Part shown: positions 1 to 9,608 of the stretch, one piece after another
Position numbering within the stretch: position 1 is the stretch's first letter
Layout of the letters: each line of letters begins with the position of its first letter
From: Sphingomonadaceae bacterium
Lineage (GTDB): Bacteria; Pseudomonadota; Alphaproteobacteria; Sphingomonadales; Sphingomonadaceae
Reading direction: 5' to 3'
NCBI GenBank assembly: GCA_021732525.1
Contig: JAKFUU010000021.1
Location: 1 to 59,094, forward strand
Length of the DNA stretch: 59,094 nt
Notes under the pieces: model-generated
Seen by the model: the letters and a program-made list of their open reading frames with translations, nothing else
Told to the model about the DNA's origin: nothing
Databases searched by the model: none
Position numbers and translations under genes: made by a program

Positions 1-215
1 CTTGGGCCAATATCCGCGCCATGCCGGGCCGCAAAGTCAAACCCGCGTTCAGCCACTTTCTTTATAAATATCGCAACTTGGTCGAGAGGTTCTTTAACAA
101 ACTAAAGCACTTCCGCGCCATTGCAACCCGATACGACAAACGGGATGACAACTTCCTCGCCTCCGTCCAACTCGCCTCAATCCGAATCTGGATCAAACAT
201 AATGAGTCGGTGACC
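1..215 (+). mobile_element. Right end of an IS5-family insertion sequence (partial)
   Basis: The first ~215 bases hold the C-terminal coding end of an IS5-type transposase and run off the left edge of the window. The element must end very close to the transposase stop, because another reading frame with a different identity (TIR-like) is already open at about base 209. The exact terminal inverted repeat cannot be fixed without the other end. Confidence 0.6.
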
Positions 216-218
216 TAG
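3..218 (+). CDS. IS5 family transposase, C-terminal fragment
   Basis: Open from the window edge to a TAG at 216-218. The fragment carries the block RNLVERFFNKLKHFRAIATR and then YDK and ASIRIWIKH, which is the conserved C-terminal signature of IS5 (IS427-like) DDE transposases, where the E of NLVERFF is the last catalytic acid. The ATG at 21 is internal, because the same frame continues upstream with WANIRA. Only the last ~70 residues are present, so nothing can be said about whether the whole gene is intact. Its target was a TIR-like gene (next entry). Confidence 0.8.
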   Translation, partial: WANIRAMPGRKVKPAFSHFLYKYRNLVERFFNKLKHFRAIATRYDKRDDNFLASVQLASIRIWIKHNESVT

Positions 219-397
219 AACGCCAGCGCGTTGTCGTACTCGAGCAAAAGGGAGTGGGGCTACCAACAGATATGCAGGGGCTAACTACCTTGCGCTTTAC
301 TGATCAATCTGACCTTGATGGGAAGATCGCGGAAATTGCACGATGCGTCGATAGGTTGGGGCCGCTCCAAAGATTGAGGAGAAAAACACCAGCCTGA
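209..397 (+). pseudogene. Remnant of a TIR-like nucleotide-binding protein (CAP12/PF10137-like C-terminus)
   Basis: The frame entered at ~209 reads GDLERQRVVVLEQKGVGLP, then TDMQGL and a tail ending at TGA 395-397, with no start codon. The pattern G-x-L-x-R-x-R-V followed by a G-V-x-L-P-[ST]-D-x-x-G-L block is how I remember the C-terminal half of the TIR-like domain PF10137, found in antiphage and CBASS effectors and in stand-alone predicted nucleotide-binding proteins. Only ~60 residues remain, directly after the IS5 end, so the gene was beheaded by the insertion or by deletion. The family call is from memory of the motif, not from a search. Confidence 0.5.
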
Positions 398-464
398 TCT
401 GATGCCCCATTGGTGCCCCGCCGGAAGGCGCGACCCGCAAATCACATCTAAGTTATTGAAAATA

Positions 465-540
<76 letters not shown>

Positions 541-747
541 ACAAGCCTGCGCGACTGTTGCAATTGCGCGAGTTGGAAGCGGTGCAATGGTGACATTTCG
601 CGATCATGTCAACAAATATAGAACCAACAAATATGGCGAATGGGTGATTGGGGTAACTGCTATCTGGCAACTCAAACCTAACAGAATAGGAATTGGCCTG
701 ATTTCCAGCTAAACCCTGTTCATTTTTGATTGAATCAAAAACCGGGT

Positions 748-887
748 CTAGAGTTTTTTCCACTTACGTGGAAGCGGCACCAGCCCACTCCCCCACCCGG
801 CCACCCATAGCATATCCTGACTGGGTGGTCGGGTGGGGGAGTGGGCTGGTGCCGTCAATGTTTCAGTATAACTGAAACAGACTCTAG
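748..887. repeat. 140-bp nested palindromic element with a 33-bp hairpin
   Basis: The 541-1033 gap between tRNA-Lys and rodA has no credible gene, but it holds a nested set of inverted repeats. The outermost is a 7-bp pair, CTAGAGT (748-754) with ACTCTAG (881-887). Inside are a small hairpin TTCCAC-TTAC-GTGGAA (757-772), a 33-bp stem (775-807 with 822-854, all paired if read as plus-strand RNA with a single G-U) around a 14-nt loop, and a hairpin GTTTCAGT-ATA-ACTGAAAC (860-878). There is no U-run after the large stem on either strand, so it is not an ordinary intrinsic terminator. I see nothing else in 541-747 or 888-1033. Confidence 0.85.
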
Positions 888-1033
888 TTTCCCTGTTTTC
901 CGCGATTTCCGAGCCGTTCGGTGTTTCCACCTCACTCGAAATCGCTCAAGATCAAATCATCGGCCGCGCATAAAAATTGCGGCGAATAAAAGGATCATAC
1001 TCATATTTCGCTTCGATCAAAATGGAAATGATC

Positions 1034-2146
1034 TTAGCCAAATTGCCCGAGACGGGTTCCCGGATGGCGTTCAATTGACATGATGATCCCAACGCAAATC
1101 ATTACCGTCAGCATCGATGATCCGCCATGGCTCATAAAGGGTAGGGGAATGCCGACGACGGGTGCCATGCCCATTACCATCATTAAATTGATCGCTGCGT
1201 AGAAGAAAATCGTGCATGTCATTCCGGCGGCAACCAGCTGTCCGTACCGCGTTTGGCTGTTCACGGCGACATTCAATCCCCATTTGAAAATCAGGAAAAA
1301 TCCGAATAATAGCGCCAATCCGCCTATCATTCCCCATTCTTCGGCCATTGTCGCAAATACGAAATCGGTGTGACCTTCGGGTAGATAGTCGAGATGGCTC
1401 TGTGTCCCTTTTAAAAAACCTTTGCCAAAAAACCCCCCGGAGCCAATGGCAATGGCGGATTGATTCACGTGATATCCTGCGCCCAGCGGATCGGCCTCCG
1501 GATCGAGAAAGGTCAATACGCGCCGTTGTTGATATTCCTCCAAACCGAAAAAATAGGCGAGCGGGATAAGGGCAACCATGGCCGCGCCTGCGCCAACGAA
1601 CCAGCGCATCGGCAAACCAGCCAGAAAGGCGACCACTACGGCGCCGAAAATTATTGCCAGGCTGGTGCCAAGGTCGGGTTGGATCAAAACCAGGCCGGCG
1701 GGAAGCGATAGCAATAATACCGGCGGCCACAGCGCATCCATCGTACTGATTTTAGAAGGCGGCAGGCGATCGAAAAACCAGGCTACGGCCAAAATAATCG
1801 CCGGTTTCATCAATTCCGACGGCTGTAAATTCATGAAACCAATGTTAATCCACCGCTGGCTACCGCCGCTGACAAAGCCCGTCACCTCAACGGTAATGAG
1901 CAAAATTAAGACCGCGCCATAGACCGGGAATGTGATTGCTTTCCAAAAATCCATCGGCAATCGCGATAGGATCAAAGCCATCGCCAAAAACACAAAAAAG
2001 CGCATCAAATGCTTCCCGGCCCAAGGGTCAAAATTTCCGCCCGCCGCTGAATAGAGAACCGATGCACCAAATATCGACATGGCTGTTAATATCAGCATGA
2101 TCCGCCAAGGCAGGCCGGCAATCGGTGCGGGAATAACGCTATTCAT
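1034..2146 (-). CDS. rodA: Rod shape-determining peptidoglycan glycosyltransferase RodA
   Basis: RodA is the SEDS-family glycosyltransferase that polymerises lipid II in the lateral-wall elongasome together with PBP2. The 370-residue product is almost entirely hydrophobic with about ten membrane segments. It has the family landmarks RWINIG (98-103), QPSE (108-111), QPDLGT (156-161) and the loop EGHTDFVF with the catalytic-site Asp at 261. It is the last gene of mreB-mreC-mreD-mrdA-rodA, and its ATG overlaps the mrdA stop by 4 bases, so the two are translationally coupled. RodA is preferred over FtsW because of the mre/mrdA context and the short N-terminus. Confidence 0.97.
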   Translation of the reverse strand: MNSVIPAPIAGLPWRIMLILTAMSIFGASVLYSAAGGNFDPWAGKHLMRFFVFLAMALILSRLPMDFWKAITFPVYGAVLILLITVEVTGFVSGGSQRWINIGFMNLQPSELMKPAIILAVAWFFDRLPPSKISTMDALWPPVLLLSLPAGLVLIQPDLGTSLAIIFGAVVVAFLAGLPMRWFVGAGAAMVALIPLAYFFGLEEYQQRRVLTFLDPEADPLGAGYHVNQSAIAIGSGGFFGKGFLKGTQSHLDYLPEGHTDFVFATMAEEWGMIGGLALLFGFFLIFKWGLNVAVNSQTRYGQLVAAGMTCTIFFYAAINLMMVMGMAPVVGIPLPFMSHGGSSMLTVMICVGIIMSIERHPGTRLGQFG

Positions 2147-4050
2147 GCGTCATTATCCGATGTTTTTTGCGAAGTGGTGCCAATAGATATTTGATATTCC
2201 GAAAGTTCACGCGCCATGCGTTCTTCGGGGGTGCCGCCCCATGCGCTTTCGAGCGTTTGCAGCGTCGCCATCGCCTTTTCCCGGTCGTAAAGGAATGTCA
2301 GCACATCTTTGGCAACGGGAGCCGCCGCACGCGCGCCGCCGACGCCATGTTCGATCACCACCGCGGCGGCATAGCGCGGATCGTTCACGGGCGCGAAGCA
2401 GACAAACAGACCGTGATCGCGATATTTCCAAGCATCGCCGCCGCCTTTGCCCAGCCCGCGCACTTGCGCTGTTCCGGTTTTGCCCGCCATTGTTATGCCG
2501 TCCAATGGCAAGCGGCTTGCGACCCCTGTGCCTCCGCCGGCGTTAACCACCCGGTCCATGCCGTCGCGAACGAGCGCCAGATGCTCCGCCGCATAGGGCA
2601 GCGCCGCAGCAACTGGGCGCTTTGCAGCGACTATAGCGGGTGTAAGCATGCGTCCCGACGCAATCCGCGCCGACATCAGGGCCAATTGCAGCGGATTGGT
2701 GAGAACGTAACCTTGGCCGATAGTGGCATTGAGCGTGTCGGCTTGGCTCCAGTTTTTGCTGTATTTTTTCTTGATCCACGCGCTATCGGGAACGGTGCCA
2801 TATCGCTGCGATATAAACGGCAGGTCATATTCTTGGCCAAGACCAAGCTGCCGTGCGACCGGCGCAATGGCATCATAACCGACCCGGCGGCCCATTGTGT
2901 AAAAATAGGTGTTACAACTGACCTTGATGGCGTCTGCCATATTGGTCGTTCCATGCCGCCCCAGACATTGGAAACGGCGGTTACCCAGCGTATAACCGCC
3001 GTTGCAAAATATCGTTTCTGCAGGATCAATGCCCAAATCCAGCAGCGCAATGGCCACCATTGGTTTCAATGTGGAACCTGGCGGATACAGCCCCTGCAAC
3101 GCCTTATTGAGCAACGGGATTCGCCGATTTTGTTGCAGCCATTTATATTCGGTAACGCCTATTCCATCGGAAAAACTGTTGGGATCAAAACTGGGCATCG
3201 ATGCCATTGTCAATATATCGCCGGTCAGGCAGTCGATAACGACCACCGCGCCCGATTCGCGGCCCAAACGGCGCGCCGCATAATTATGCAAATCAACATC
3301 GATGGTCAGCCGTAATGGTTTGCCGGGCGTATCGGGCCGGGTCGCCAATTCGCGGACGATTTTGCCGCGTGCGGTTACCTCAACGCGTTTGGCCCCCGCT
3401 GTCCCTTGCAAATTTTGTTCAAATGCTTTTTCAAGCCCGTCTTTACCCACTTTAAATCCGGGAGTGATCAAAAGCGGATTTTTACTTTCTTGATATTCTT
3501 CGGCCGATACAACCCCGACATAGCCAAGCAGATGGCCGACCGCCGGCCCGCTGGGGTAAAATCGGGAGAATCCCTGCCGCGGGCTAACTCCGGGTAATTC
3601 GGGCAAACGGACGCTGACACGGGCATAGCTGTCATAATCAAGCCCATCGGCGACTTGCACGGGTTGAAAACCGCGCGCTTGTTTCAATTCTCGGTTGATG
3701 CGTTCGACATCATCATCCGATAAATTGAGCAATTTTCTTAGTGTCGCCACCGTCCCCGATTGGTCGACAATCCGGTCTGGAATCAAATCAACGCGGAAAT
3801 CGGCGCGGTTGGTGGCGATGGGCTTGCCATATCGGTCAATGAACCAGCCGCGGCGCGGCGGGATTAGCGTTAGGCTAACCCGGTTATTTTCCGCTTTCAG
3901 CGTATATTTGTCGTTTTCGGCAACCGCAATATAGGCCATCCGTCCGGATAACAACAAACCGAAGGCCGCTTGCACACCGCCGACAAAAAAATTTCGGCGA
4001 GTGAAGGTAAAGCGTTGCTGCGCGGAGGAAACTGGTTTGGGGTCTTTCAT
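2143..4050 (-). CDS. mrdA: Penicillin-binding protein 2 (elongasome transpeptidase)
   Basis: Class B PBP that cross-links peptidoglycan during cell elongation and partners RodA. From the ATG at 4050 it has 635 residues: a cytoplasmic tail, one membrane anchor at ~25-45, a dimerisation/pedestal domain, then the transpeptidase domain with the nucleophile motif STLK (326-329), SCN (378-380) and KTGTAQ (524-529). The frame stays open upstream to 4236, but that extension runs through mreD. The start at 4050 lies 13 bases after the mreD stop and gives a normal PBP2 N-terminus, so it is preferred. The stop overlaps the rodA start (ATGA). Confidence 0.96.
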   Translation of the reverse strand: MKDPKPVSSAQQRFTFTRRNFFVGGVQAAFGLLLSGRMAYIAVAENDKYTLKAENNRVSLTLIPPRRGWFIDRYGKPIATNRADFRVDLIPDRIVDQSGTVATLRKLLNLSDDDVERINRELKQARGFQPVQVADGLDYDSYARVSVRLPELPGVSPRQGFSRFYPSGPAVGHLLGYVGVVSAEEYQESKNPLLITPGFKVGKDGLEKAFEQNLQGTAGAKRVEVTARGKIVRELATRPDTPGKPLRLTIDVDLHNYAARRLGRESGAVVVIDCLTGDILTMASMPSFDPNSFSDGIGVTEYKWLQQNRRIPLLNKALQGLYPPGSTLKPMVAIALLDLGIDPAETIFCNGGYTLGNRRFQCLGRHGTTNMADAIKVSCNTYFYTMGRRVGYDAIAPVARQLGLGQEYDLPFISQRYGTVPDSAWIKKKYSKNWSQADTLNATIGQGYVLTNPLQLALMSARIASGRMLTPAIVAAKRPVAAALPYAAEHLALVRDGMDRVVNAGGGTGVASRLPLDGITMAGKTGTAQVRGLGKGGGDAWKYRDHGLFVCFAPVNDPRYAAAVVIEHGVGGARAAAPVAKDVLTFLYDREKAMATLQTLESAWGGTPEERMARELSEYQISIGTTSQKTSDNDA

Positions 4051-4063
4051 GGCTGCGATAGTA

Positions 4064-4609
4064 TCATGTCGCAAGACGCCAGCTGTCAAGGCGCGACACC
4101 AACCGAACAATGAGCGGATAGCAAAAAATAGACAAAATAATCTGAGGTGCCAAGGTTTCGAGATGCGGCTTTGCTCCCGATAGCCCGAGAAAAAACCATC
4201 CGCCAACGATCGACAATGCAATGATAATGGCGGCAACCAGCCAATCTTGCAGATAATCGCGCCAAACCGCGCGGCTGTCGATCAATTCCAACGCGATCAT
4301 CATCAAGGACCAGATTAACGCCGCGCTGCCGAAGGGCGATCCGCTGAAAATATCGTCAAACAGCCCAAGCGGAAGCCCGGACCACATCGGCCAAAATCCC
4401 GGACGCAGCAGCCGCCAGCTCAGAAAAATCATCAAACCAAGCGGCGGCAAAATTGCCTGCGTGGTAATGATGGGAAGCGTCGTCACCATCGATCCCAGCA
4501 ACACCGAAATAATCGGAATGGCCAGCATCGACAAACGCGACTGTTCGCGGTTCAATCGCGATCGATAGCCCGCGGAGGCTCGTCTGCGCGGCGCAATGCT
4601 GACCTTCAT
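4064..4609 (-). CDS. mreD: Rod shape-determining protein MreD
   Basis: Inner-membrane component of the MreBCD elongasome scaffold. The 181 residues carry a basic N-terminal tail (about 28 residues, rich in Arg) followed by five or so hydrophobic segments and the short GLFDDIFSG motif in the middle, which recurs in MreD proteins as GL(I/L)QD. Sequence conservation in this family is low, so the call rests on hydropathy, this motif and its position between mreC and mrdA. The start ATG overlaps the mreC stop by 4 bases. Confidence 0.9.
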   Translation of the reverse strand: MKVSIAPRRRASAGYRSRLNREQSRLSMLAIPIISVLLGSMVTTLPIITTQAILPPLGLMIFLSWRLLRPGFWPMWSGLPLGLFDDIFSGSPFGSAALIWSLMMIALELIDSRAVWRDYLQDWLVAAIIIALSIVGGWFFLGLSGAKPHLETLAPQIILSIFCYPLIVRLVSRLDSWRLAT

Positions 4610-5511
4610 GGAATGGGTTCGTTTGCAATTGGCTGATCGGCGGGCTGCGCCTGCGTTGCCAATGCGTATTCCTCGTAAATTGGCAGCACCATCGCATAGG
4701 GGCTTGTGGCGGGCGTTGCCAGCGGGCGAGCGATCGCGCCATCGGCGGTCTTGCGCAGCACAATCGCATAAGGGATATTGGGGCGGAACAGCCCGCCATT
4801 GCCCGATGTTACGATGATATCGCCTATTTTAAAGGGATTGAGCCCCAAATTAACCGGCCGAATGATCACCAATCCGTTCGACAGGCCTTCGCCCGATGCC
4901 GGGGTCCCGTCTTTTGCGCGCATAACGGGCACGGGGCTATTTGCATCGGTTATCAGCAACACGCGGGCGGTCGTTGGTCCGGTTTCGATGACACGGCCAA
5001 TCAAACCATCGGGGCCGCGCACCGGCTGGCCCGATCGGATGCCAAAATTTGCGCCAATCGACAATGTGGCAAGACGCCGGCTGCTGGCTGCTGAACTGCT
5101 GATCAACCGGCCGATGGCGATATGCCCTGTTTCTTCATGCTTTAACTTCAAAAGCCCGCGTAACCGTTTGTTTTCTAATTTAATTGCGGTTGCTTCGATT
5201 AACCTTATCCGATTTTTCTTCACCTGTTTTTCAAGCGCGCGGTTTTTGGATGCGGCATCGAGATAAGCCGACGTATTTCCGCCCAGGTCATTTGCGCTGC
5301 GGCGCAGACTGTCAAACAACCGCGCTATCGGTGCGGTAATTTCGGTGCCAATGATCCGCAGTGCCGAAAAGCCGGTGGGGTCGATAACCGAAATGATCAA
5401 CAATAAACCGGCAAATATCGCGCCCGCAATGGTCAGCACATAGGTTGCAAATAACCCATATTGCGCTTTGCGGGAAAATCCCCGTGGCCGGTTTTTATGC
5501 GACGGTGCCAC
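4606..5511 (-). CDS. mreC: Rod shape-determining protein MreC
   Basis: Periplasmic scaffold of the elongasome that links MreB/MreD to PBP2. It has 301 residues: a basic cytoplasmic N-terminus, one membrane segment at ~19-43, a Lys/Glu/Leu-rich coiled coil at ~85-125, then the double beta-barrel region containing GPDGLIGRV and a VTSGNGGLF-type motif. A short Ala/Pro/Gln-rich tail follows. It starts 14 bases after the mreB stop and overlaps mreD by 4 bases. Length is close to other alphaproteobacterial MreC proteins. Confidence 0.94.
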   Translation of the reverse strand: MAPSHKNRPRGFSRKAQYGLFATYVLTIAGAIFAGLLLIISVIDPTGFSALRIIGTEITAPIARLFDSLRRSANDLGGNTSAYLDAASKNRALEKQVKKNRIRLIEATAIKLENKRLRGLLKLKHEETGHIAIGRLISSSAASSRRLATLSIGANFGIRSGQPVRGPDGLIGRVIETGPTTARVLLITDANSPVPVMRAKDGTPASGEGLSNGLVIIRPVNLGLNPFKIGDIIVTSGNGGLFRPNIPYAIVLRKTADGAIARPLATPATSPYAMVLPIYEEYALATQAQPADQPIANEPIP

Positions 5512-5525
5512 CCGCGCGCCGCCGG

Positions 5526-6632
<1,107 letters not shown>

Positions 6633-6739
6633 CTAGCGGAAATGGCTGTTTTTCGAAACAGATATTTGGCAGGGCGGCACAAGGCAGCATTGGCGATTAG
6701 GAGTCGCTTGCGCGCAGCACTTGGGTTAGGTTTGCGCAT

Positions 6740-8590
6740 ATGTCAATAAGAAGACTTCCCGAAACCCTCATCAACCGCATTGCCGCAGGTGAAGTGGTCG
6801 AAAGACCGGCCAGCGCGTTGAAGGAACTGGTGGAAAATGCCATCGATTCGGGCGCGGCCAGTATTCGCATTCGTTTATCCGCCGGCGGTTTGGACCTGAT
6901 CGAAGTGACCGACGATGGCTGCGGCATGCGCGCGGCGGATATCGCGCTTGCGCTCGAACGGCACGCGACATCAAAATTGCCCGATGATGCCATCGAAATG
7001 GTCGAAACGCTGGGTTTTCGCGGCGAAGCCTTGCCGTCAATCGCCAGCGTATCGCGGATGACGGTTGAAAGCCGTATCCGCGCCGGAACAGCAGAAACGG
7101 GCGGTGGCTGGCGCCGGGTGATCGATCATGGCCAACTGGTTGACGAAGGTCCGGCGGCGATGCCGCCAGGCACCAAAGTTCGGGTCGAAAATCTCTTTGC
7201 CAAAATACCCGCACGGCGCAAATTTTTGCGCAGCGCGCGAAGCGAATATGCTGCCGCGCTGGATGTGGTCCGGCGGCTGGCCATGTCGCGGCCCGACATT
7301 GCCTTTATGCTCGAACATGATGGCCGGCGTAGCTTGAATTTGCAGGGGCATATGGACCGGCCTTCGCGGGTTGCGGCGCTGACTGCAAAAGAGCTGGCCG
7401 AAAACAGCGTCACCTTGGATTTTGAGCGCGAAAATATCCGCTTGGGCGGTATCGCCAGCTTGCCCACCTATAACCGCGGGATTGCCGACCATCAATTTCT
7501 CTTCGTCAATGGCCGGCCGGTGAAAGACCGTTTGTTAATCGGCGCGGTGCGCGCGGCTTATGCGGAAATGCTGGCGCGCGATCGCCATGCGGTGGTCGCG
7601 CTATTTCTGGATTTGCCGCCGGGCGAAGTCGATGTAAATGTCCATCCGGCAAAGACCGAGGTGCGCTTTCGCGAACCCAATATGGTGCGCGGCATGATTA
7701 TTTCGGGGCTGCGCCAGGCGCTGGATATGTCGGGGTTCCGCAGTGTGCAGCGGCCGTCGGCGGCGGCATTGGCCCATTGGCAAAGCGAGCCAATTGACGC
7801 ACAATCAGCCTTCTTCCACCCCTCCTCTTTAGGGGAGGGGCCGGGGGTGGGGCGCTTCCGTCACACGCGGTTTGCGCCGATAGGCCCCACCCTAAATCCC
7901 TCCCCTGAAGGGAAGGGACTTCGTGAGGCGTTGTCGGGATATCTCTCTGCACCCCTCATGGGCCGCGCGGCGGAGGCGCATGAGGCTGTTCCTGAGGGAA
8001 AGGCGCATCCGCTTGGCGTGGCGCGCGGACAGGTTGCGAAAACCTATATTGTTGCGGAGGCCGAAGACGGGCTCGTCATCGTCGATCAACATGCCGCGCA
8101 TGAACGACTGGTGCTCGAACGAATGCGGCGGGCGATGGCGGTACAGGGCGGCGGCGTGCCCAACCAAGCAATGTTGCTGCCCGAAGTTGTCGAGCTTGAC
8201 GAACCGGCTTGCGACCGGCTGGAGGCGCGGATCGCGGAGCTTTCCGAATTTGGCCTGGAGATCGAGCGCTTCGGACCATCGGCGATGTTGGTGCGCGCAA
8301 CCCCGGCGATGCTGGGCGCAGGCGACAGCAGAGCGTTGATCGAAGATCTCGCCGACGATCTTGCCGCCTATGACGCGGCATTATCGCTGAAAGAACGCAT
8401 TGACCTCGTCGCCTCGACGATGGCCTGCCATGGCAGCGTGCGCGCCGGACGCGTGCTTAGCGTGCCCGAAATGAATGCGCTGCTGCGTGAAATGGAAGTT
8501 ACCCCGCATTCGGGCCAATGCAACCACGGCCGACCCACATGGGTAAAACTCGCACTGAGCGATGTCGAGAAGCTGTTTGGCCGGAAGTAG
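6740..8590 (+). CDS. mutL: DNA mismatch repair protein MutL (with an in-frame repeat in the linker)
   Basis: Matchmaker and nicking endonuclease of mismatch repair. The N-terminal GHKL ATPase shows ELVENAIDSG (29-38), TDDGCGM (57-63) and GFRGEAL. The C-terminal domain has the metal-dependent endonuclease signature DQHA-x2-E-x4-E (DQHAAHERLVLE), ACHGSVRAG and CNHGRPT, as in species lacking MutH. At 616 residues the length is normal only because the variable linker contains a ~100-bp palindromic repeat (7815-7918) read in frame as roughly residues 358-393. The insertion falls between the two folded domains, where length is known to vary, so function is probably kept. Divergent from mreB. Confidence 0.96.
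   Translation: MSIRRLPETLINRIAAGEVVERPASALKELVENAIDSGAASIRIRLSAGGLDLIEVTDDGCGMRAADIALALERHATSKLPDDAIEMVETLGFRGEALPSIASVSRMTVESRIRAGTAETGGGWRRVIDHGQLVDEGPAAMPPGTKVRVENLFAKIPARRKFLRSARSEYAAALDVVRRLAMSRPDIAFMLEHDGRRSLNLQGHMDRPSRVAALTAKELAENSVTLDFERENIRLGGIASLPTYNRGIADHQFLFVNGRPVKDRLLIGAVRAAYAEMLARDRHAVVALFLDLPPGEVDVNVHPAKTEVRFREPNMVRGMIISGLRQALDMSGFRSVQRPSAAALAHWQSEPIDAQSAFFHPSSLGEGPGVGRFRHTRFAPIGPTLNPSPEGKGLREALSGYLSAPLMGRAAEAHEAVPEGKAHPLGVARGQVAKTYIVAEAEDGLVIVDQHAAHERLVLERMRRAMAVQGGGVPNQAMLLPEVVELDEPACDRLEARIAELSEFGLEIERFGPSAMLVRATPAMLGAGDSRALIEDLADDLAAYDAALSLKERIDLVASTMACHGSVRAGRVLSVPEMNALLREMEVTPHSGQCNHGRPTWVKLALSDVEKLFGRK
7815..7918. repeat. GGGGAGGGG-family palindromic repeat inside mutL
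   Basis: The left arm (CCCCTCCTCTTTAGGGGAGG and on through GGGGTGGGGC) and the right arm (GGCCCCACCC to CTCCCCTGAAGGGAAGGG) form nested inverted repeats around a ~30-base unique centre. The same architecture occurs in the folC-accD gap at 57925-58027. Here the copy is open through frame +2 and adds about 35 residues (PSSLGEGPGVG to PSPEGKG) to the MutL linker. Confidence 0.88.
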
Positions 8591-8603
8591 AATCCCACCC
8601 GTC

Positions 8604-9029
8604 CTATTTCAATGCGCCTCCTTTTAAAGTCGCAATCAATATATCGACAAGCTCCGGAGTGACCGCACCTGTGATCGGAATCCCGTTTTGCTCTTCCACT
8701 GTTTTGATCGCTTCGACCGTTTTTTCGTCCAACAGGCCGTCGGGCTCGCCAACGGAAAAACCCAATTGAATGAGCATTTTTTGAACGATCCGAAGCTGTT
8801 CGTCTGCCACCGTCTGTCGCGCGGAAAAAAGAGATTCTGGCTTTACAGGCGGGCGCGGAGTTGAACGTCTGACAGGAGGGGAATCCGAATTGGTGGTTCC
8901 GTGACAATGCCGTGTTCCGGTGGACCGTTCGTTATGACAACCATTGCGGTCGACACCTCCCCCATGTGCAGATATCGCGGCGGGCGACAACCCGTAGCAC
9001 GTCAAAATAATGAAGTTCAATTTCTTCAT
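8604..9029 (-). CDS. Exported YHYH-motif protein with a peptidoglycan-binding-like domain
   Basis: 141 residues with a signal peptide (MKKLNF... cleaved after AISA, ~21). A His/Cys-rich block of the YHYH type follows at once (HGGGVDRNGCHNERSTGTRH, then CHG). After a Pro/Arg/Ser linker (~48-68) comes a helical domain at ~75-135 (LIQLGFSVGEPDGLLDEKT) that looks like peptidoglycan-binding domain 1. Probably a small periplasmic protein that binds peptidoglycan or a metal. It is convergent with mutL, with only 13 bases between stops. The specific role is unknown. Confidence 0.75.
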   Translation of the reverse strand: MKKLNFIILTCYGLSPAAISAHGGGVDRNGCHNERSTGTRHCHGTTNSDSPPVRRSTPRPPVKPESLFSARQTVADEQLRIVQKMLIQLGFSVGEPDGLLDEKTVEAIKTVEEQNGIPITGAVTPELVDILIATLKGGALK

Positions 9030-9058
9030 GCTTCGCGTCCTTCGAATTTAGAAGACGG

Positions 9059-9502
9059 TCATTCACGAACCTTAATCAAACCATTGCTTTCCATCGTCAA
9101 TACCGGTTTATCATTCTGATTGTAGACCACGGTTCGGGTTTTGAAAATGCCCATTTCGGGGCGGCTTTTGCTGCGCCGCTTTGATGTCGTCTCGCTCTCG
9201 CAGCGTAAAATATCACCGGCGAAAACTGGCTTTATCCAGCGTAAATTGTCGATTCCGGGTGATCCCAATCCGGCCTGTTCCGTGGCTTGAATATTTTCGA
9301 CCAGCATGGCCATCATCATGGCGCATGTGTGCCAGCCGCTGGCCGACAGCCGCCCAAAATGGGTTTGCGCCGCCGCCTCATCGTCCAAATGAAACGCTTG
9401 CGGATCATATTTACTGGCAAATTCGATCATCTCCGCGCGGGTGACGGCGTAAGAGCCAAATTTGCTGACCTTGCCAATTTCCAAATCTTCGTAAAATAGC
9501 AT
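9059..9502 (-). CDS. MaoC-like hot-dog hydratase/dehydratase
   Basis: 147-residue single hot-dog domain. MLFYEDLEIGK is the typical MaoC N-terminus, FASKYDPQAFHLDDEAA contains the conserved D-P-x-x-x-H-x-D of R-specific enoyl-CoA hydratases, and the C-terminus ends in GLIKVRE. It likely hydrates an acyl-CoA intermediate; the substrate cannot be told. The frame is open up to 9571, but the ATG at 9502 is preceded by AAGGAAG at the right distance, so the shorter form is chosen. Divergent from the M28 peptidase gene. Confidence 0.85.
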   Translation of the reverse strand: MLFYEDLEIGKVSKFGSYAVTRAEMIEFASKYDPQAFHLDDEAAAQTHFGRLSASGWHTCAMMMAMLVENIQATEQAGLGSPGIDNLRWIKPVFAGDILRCESETTSKRRSKSRPEMGIFKTRTVVYNQNDKPVLTMESNGLIKVRE

Positions 9503-9608
9503 AGGACTTCCTTTCAGTGCAGTTGATCGCGCAGAATAAGACGTTTGTCGAAATGCTTTTGCTTGCCTCAATTTCAGCTATCTTCGTAGCAATAACAGGG
9601 AGCTTTCT

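Noticed and set aside
2167-3315. 382-codon open frame antisense to mrdA
   Set aside because: Entirely within PBP2, Arg/His/Cys-rich composition typical for shadow frames, no domain.
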